From positions 186,001 through 250,000 of the forward strand of contig NZ_PKMZ01000003.1 of NCBI RefSeq assembly GCF_002893625.1: a stretch of 64,000 nt of DNA, given 5' to 3'. Source of the DNA: Mangrovicella endophytica (GTDB taxonomy: Bacteria; Pseudomonadota; Alphaproteobacteria; Rhizobiales; Rhizobiaceae). The stretch's first letter is position 1. Every line of letters begins with the position of its first letter. The position numbers were made by a program, and so were the translations under genes. Below, piece by piece: positions 63,009 through 64,000 of the stretch. The notes below the pieces were generated by a model that saw only the letters and a list, made by a program, of their open reading frames with translations, ran no database searches and was not told the DNA's origin.

Positions 63009-63652
63009 GCGAGGCGCGGGACACGATCTTCGCGGCGATCCGCGGCGCCCTGGGGTCCCTCGCGGACACGCCGGCGGACGAAATCCGCCGCGAGGCGGCG
63101 CGGCTGCTGGAGACGCCGGAGCGGGTCCGCCCCATCCTGCCGGAGGGCACGGCGGTGGAGCTCTTCGTCGCGGCGGTGAAGCGCCTGCCGCCCGGCGCCT
63201 CGGTGGAGCGCGTGCTGGACATTTCCGCCGTACCGGCGGCCGTTGCAGCCCATCTGCAAAGGCTCGGCATCAGCGGCCTCGCGCGTATCCAGCCGGTGGC
63301 GCCGCTCGCGGGCCTCGATTGGCACAGCGCCGGCATCTCGGTGACGGAGACGGTGGACGAGGGGGTGGCCGTCACCTTCGTGGAGACCGGCATTGCCGAG
63401 ACGGCAAGTCTCGTGGTGCGTTCGGGACCGGCGAGCGCCATCCTCGATTCCATTCTGCCGCTCCACCATGTCGCGGTGCTGCCGGCATCGGGGATCGTCC
63501 GCCATCTCGACGAGGCCTTCAGCCCCGCCGACCTCAAGGCCGGGCGCAACGTGATGATCGTCACCGGCCCCTCGGGCACGACCGACATCGAAGGCAATCT
63601 GGTGATCGGCGTCCACGGTCCGCGCACGCTGCACGTCGTCATCGTTGGCTGA
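63005..63652 (+). CDS. lutC: L-lactate utilisation protein LutC/LldG
   Basis: The 215-residue LUD-domain protein has the family's C-terminal pattern TGPSGTTDIEGNLVIGVHGPRTLHVVIV, in outline, and GISVTETVDEGVAVTFVETG. ATG 63005 lies within the lutB stop overlap (ATGA). It completes the lactate oxidation complex, which would consume the L-lactate expected from the fucose pathway. Confidence 0.95.
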   Translation: MSEARDTIFAAIRGALGSLADTPADEIRREAARLLETPERVRPILPEGTAVELFVAAVKRLPPGASVERVLDISAVPAAVAAHLQRLGISGLARIQPVAPLAGLDWHSAGISVTETVDEGVAVTFVETGIAETASLVVRSGPASAILDSILPLHHVAVLPASGIVRHLDEAFSPADLKAGRNVMIVTGPSGTTDIEGNLVIGVHGPRTLHVVIVG

Positions 63653-63964
63653 GAGAGGGCGAGCGAAGGAACGTCGTCGCGGCATTCGATCAGCAGATAT
63701 TCGCCTTATGGATGCGGCATTCCCTGAGGTAAGAAGGTCGACGCTGCAACGCCCGCATGGCATGAACGAAGCGTCGGAGCTGCCCGAACGCCGTCACATT
63801 GGCGCACTACGCAAATGCGAGGGAATACGGTAGACGAGCGGCATGACAGCCGATCGCGGTGCTGCTGCATGGTAGCCGCCGCCTTCGGCAGGAAGCCGCT
63901 CGAGCGGTTCTCACGTAGATGCGTCACGGGCCGGCACGGCCGCCCAACCAACAAGGATGACAGG
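63653..63964. other. Gap of about 312 bp before the right-edge frame
   Basis: I find no gene, strong terminator or operator. Open frames on both strands have no recognisable family. The promoter of the frame starting at 63965 would lie here. Confidence 0.5.
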
Positions 63965-64000
63965 ATGATCGTCAACGCCAAGATCGTGCGGGCCGCAGTT
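63965..64000 (+). CDS. Possible gene start cut by the window edge
   Basis: ATG 63965 follows an AAGGA sequence 12-16 nt upstream and continues open to the end (MIVNAKIVRAAV). Twelve codons are too few to identify a family. Confidence 0.35.
   Translation, partial: MIVNAKIVRAAV

Noticed and set aside
63706-63981. 91-codon minus-strand frame near the right edge
   Set aside because: Low-information, Arg/Cys-rich sequence without a ribosome site; overlaps the better-supported start at 63965.
1-64000. CRISPR arrays, tRNA/rRNA genes, transposases, phage genes, toxin-antitoxin or defence systems
   Set aside because: I looked for regularly spaced repeats, tRNA-like cloverleaf motifs and known protein motifs on both strands and found none I could support.

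Overview
The window is high-GC, densely packed bacterial DNA. Gene families, operon style and gene pairings (Bug/TctC importer, MmgE/PrpD paralogues, FCD-type GntR regulators, non-phosphorylating L-fucose catabolism) suggest an alphaproteobacterium, probably of the Hyphomicrobiales. I see no rRNA, tRNA, CRISPR, IS element or phage gene. Nearly everything is transport, regulation and catabolism of small organic acids, amides and sugars, so this looks like an accessory catabolic region of a chromosome, chromid or large plasmid.

Layout. (1) 1-9.9 kb: tail of an amino-acid-oxidase-type flavoprotein; an IclR regulator; an operon of citryl-CoA-lyase-like protein, CaiB-type CoA-transferase, LigB/LigA-type extradiol dioxygenase and OFA-type MFS carrier; a secreted double-NTF2-fold protein divergent from an AraC regulator; two LuxR-helix remnants. 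(2) 10-21.9 kb: a leftward operon with three isochorismatase-family amidases, a complete Dpp/Opp-type ABC importer (its two ATPases fused) and an MFS carrier, with a divergent LysR gene and a separate DHA2 exporter downstream. (3) 21.9-43.2 kb: a hydroxy-di/tricarboxylate region with PdxA-like protein, three isocitrate/tartrate-dehydrogenase-family enzymes, three MmgE/PrpD proteins, a fluoroacetate-dehalogenase-like hydrolase with a four-domain rhodanese, an Fbp-type ABC importer, an SDR, a TctCBA importer and two FCD-GntR regulators. Four intergenic regions here carry the same operator-like sequence built on YGTTGACAAT. (4) 43.5-44.7 kb: DadA-like dehydrogenase. (5) 44.8-57.6 kb: an L-fucose-type sugar region with a CUT1 ABC importer, L-fuconate dehydratase, SDR dehydrogenase, FAH-family hydrolase, lactonases, mutarotase, Gfo/Idh dehydrogenase and IclR regulator. 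(6) 57.8-60.6 kb: CoA-transferase, a solute-binding-fold protein with no export signal, and a MaoC-type hydratase. (7) 60.7-63.7 kb: LutABC, L-lactate oxidation to pyruvate. A new reading frame appears to begin at the right edge.

How the genes work together. The sugar block and lutABC form a logical chain: fucose -> fuconolactone -> fuconate -> 2-keto-3-deoxyfuconate -> 2,4-diketo acid -> pyruvate plus L-lactate, then L-lactate -> pyruvate. Region 3 pairs aconitase-like dehydratase/isomerase candidates with beta-decarboxylating dehydrogenases and a tricarboxylate importer, under an apparently shared FCD-GntR operator. The two least explained assemblies are the dioxygenase/CoA-transferase/citryl-CoA-lyase operon in region 1 and the CoA-transferase/signal-less binding protein/MaoC operon in region 6. 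Functions are family-level inferences from sequence; substrates are not shown by sequence alone.
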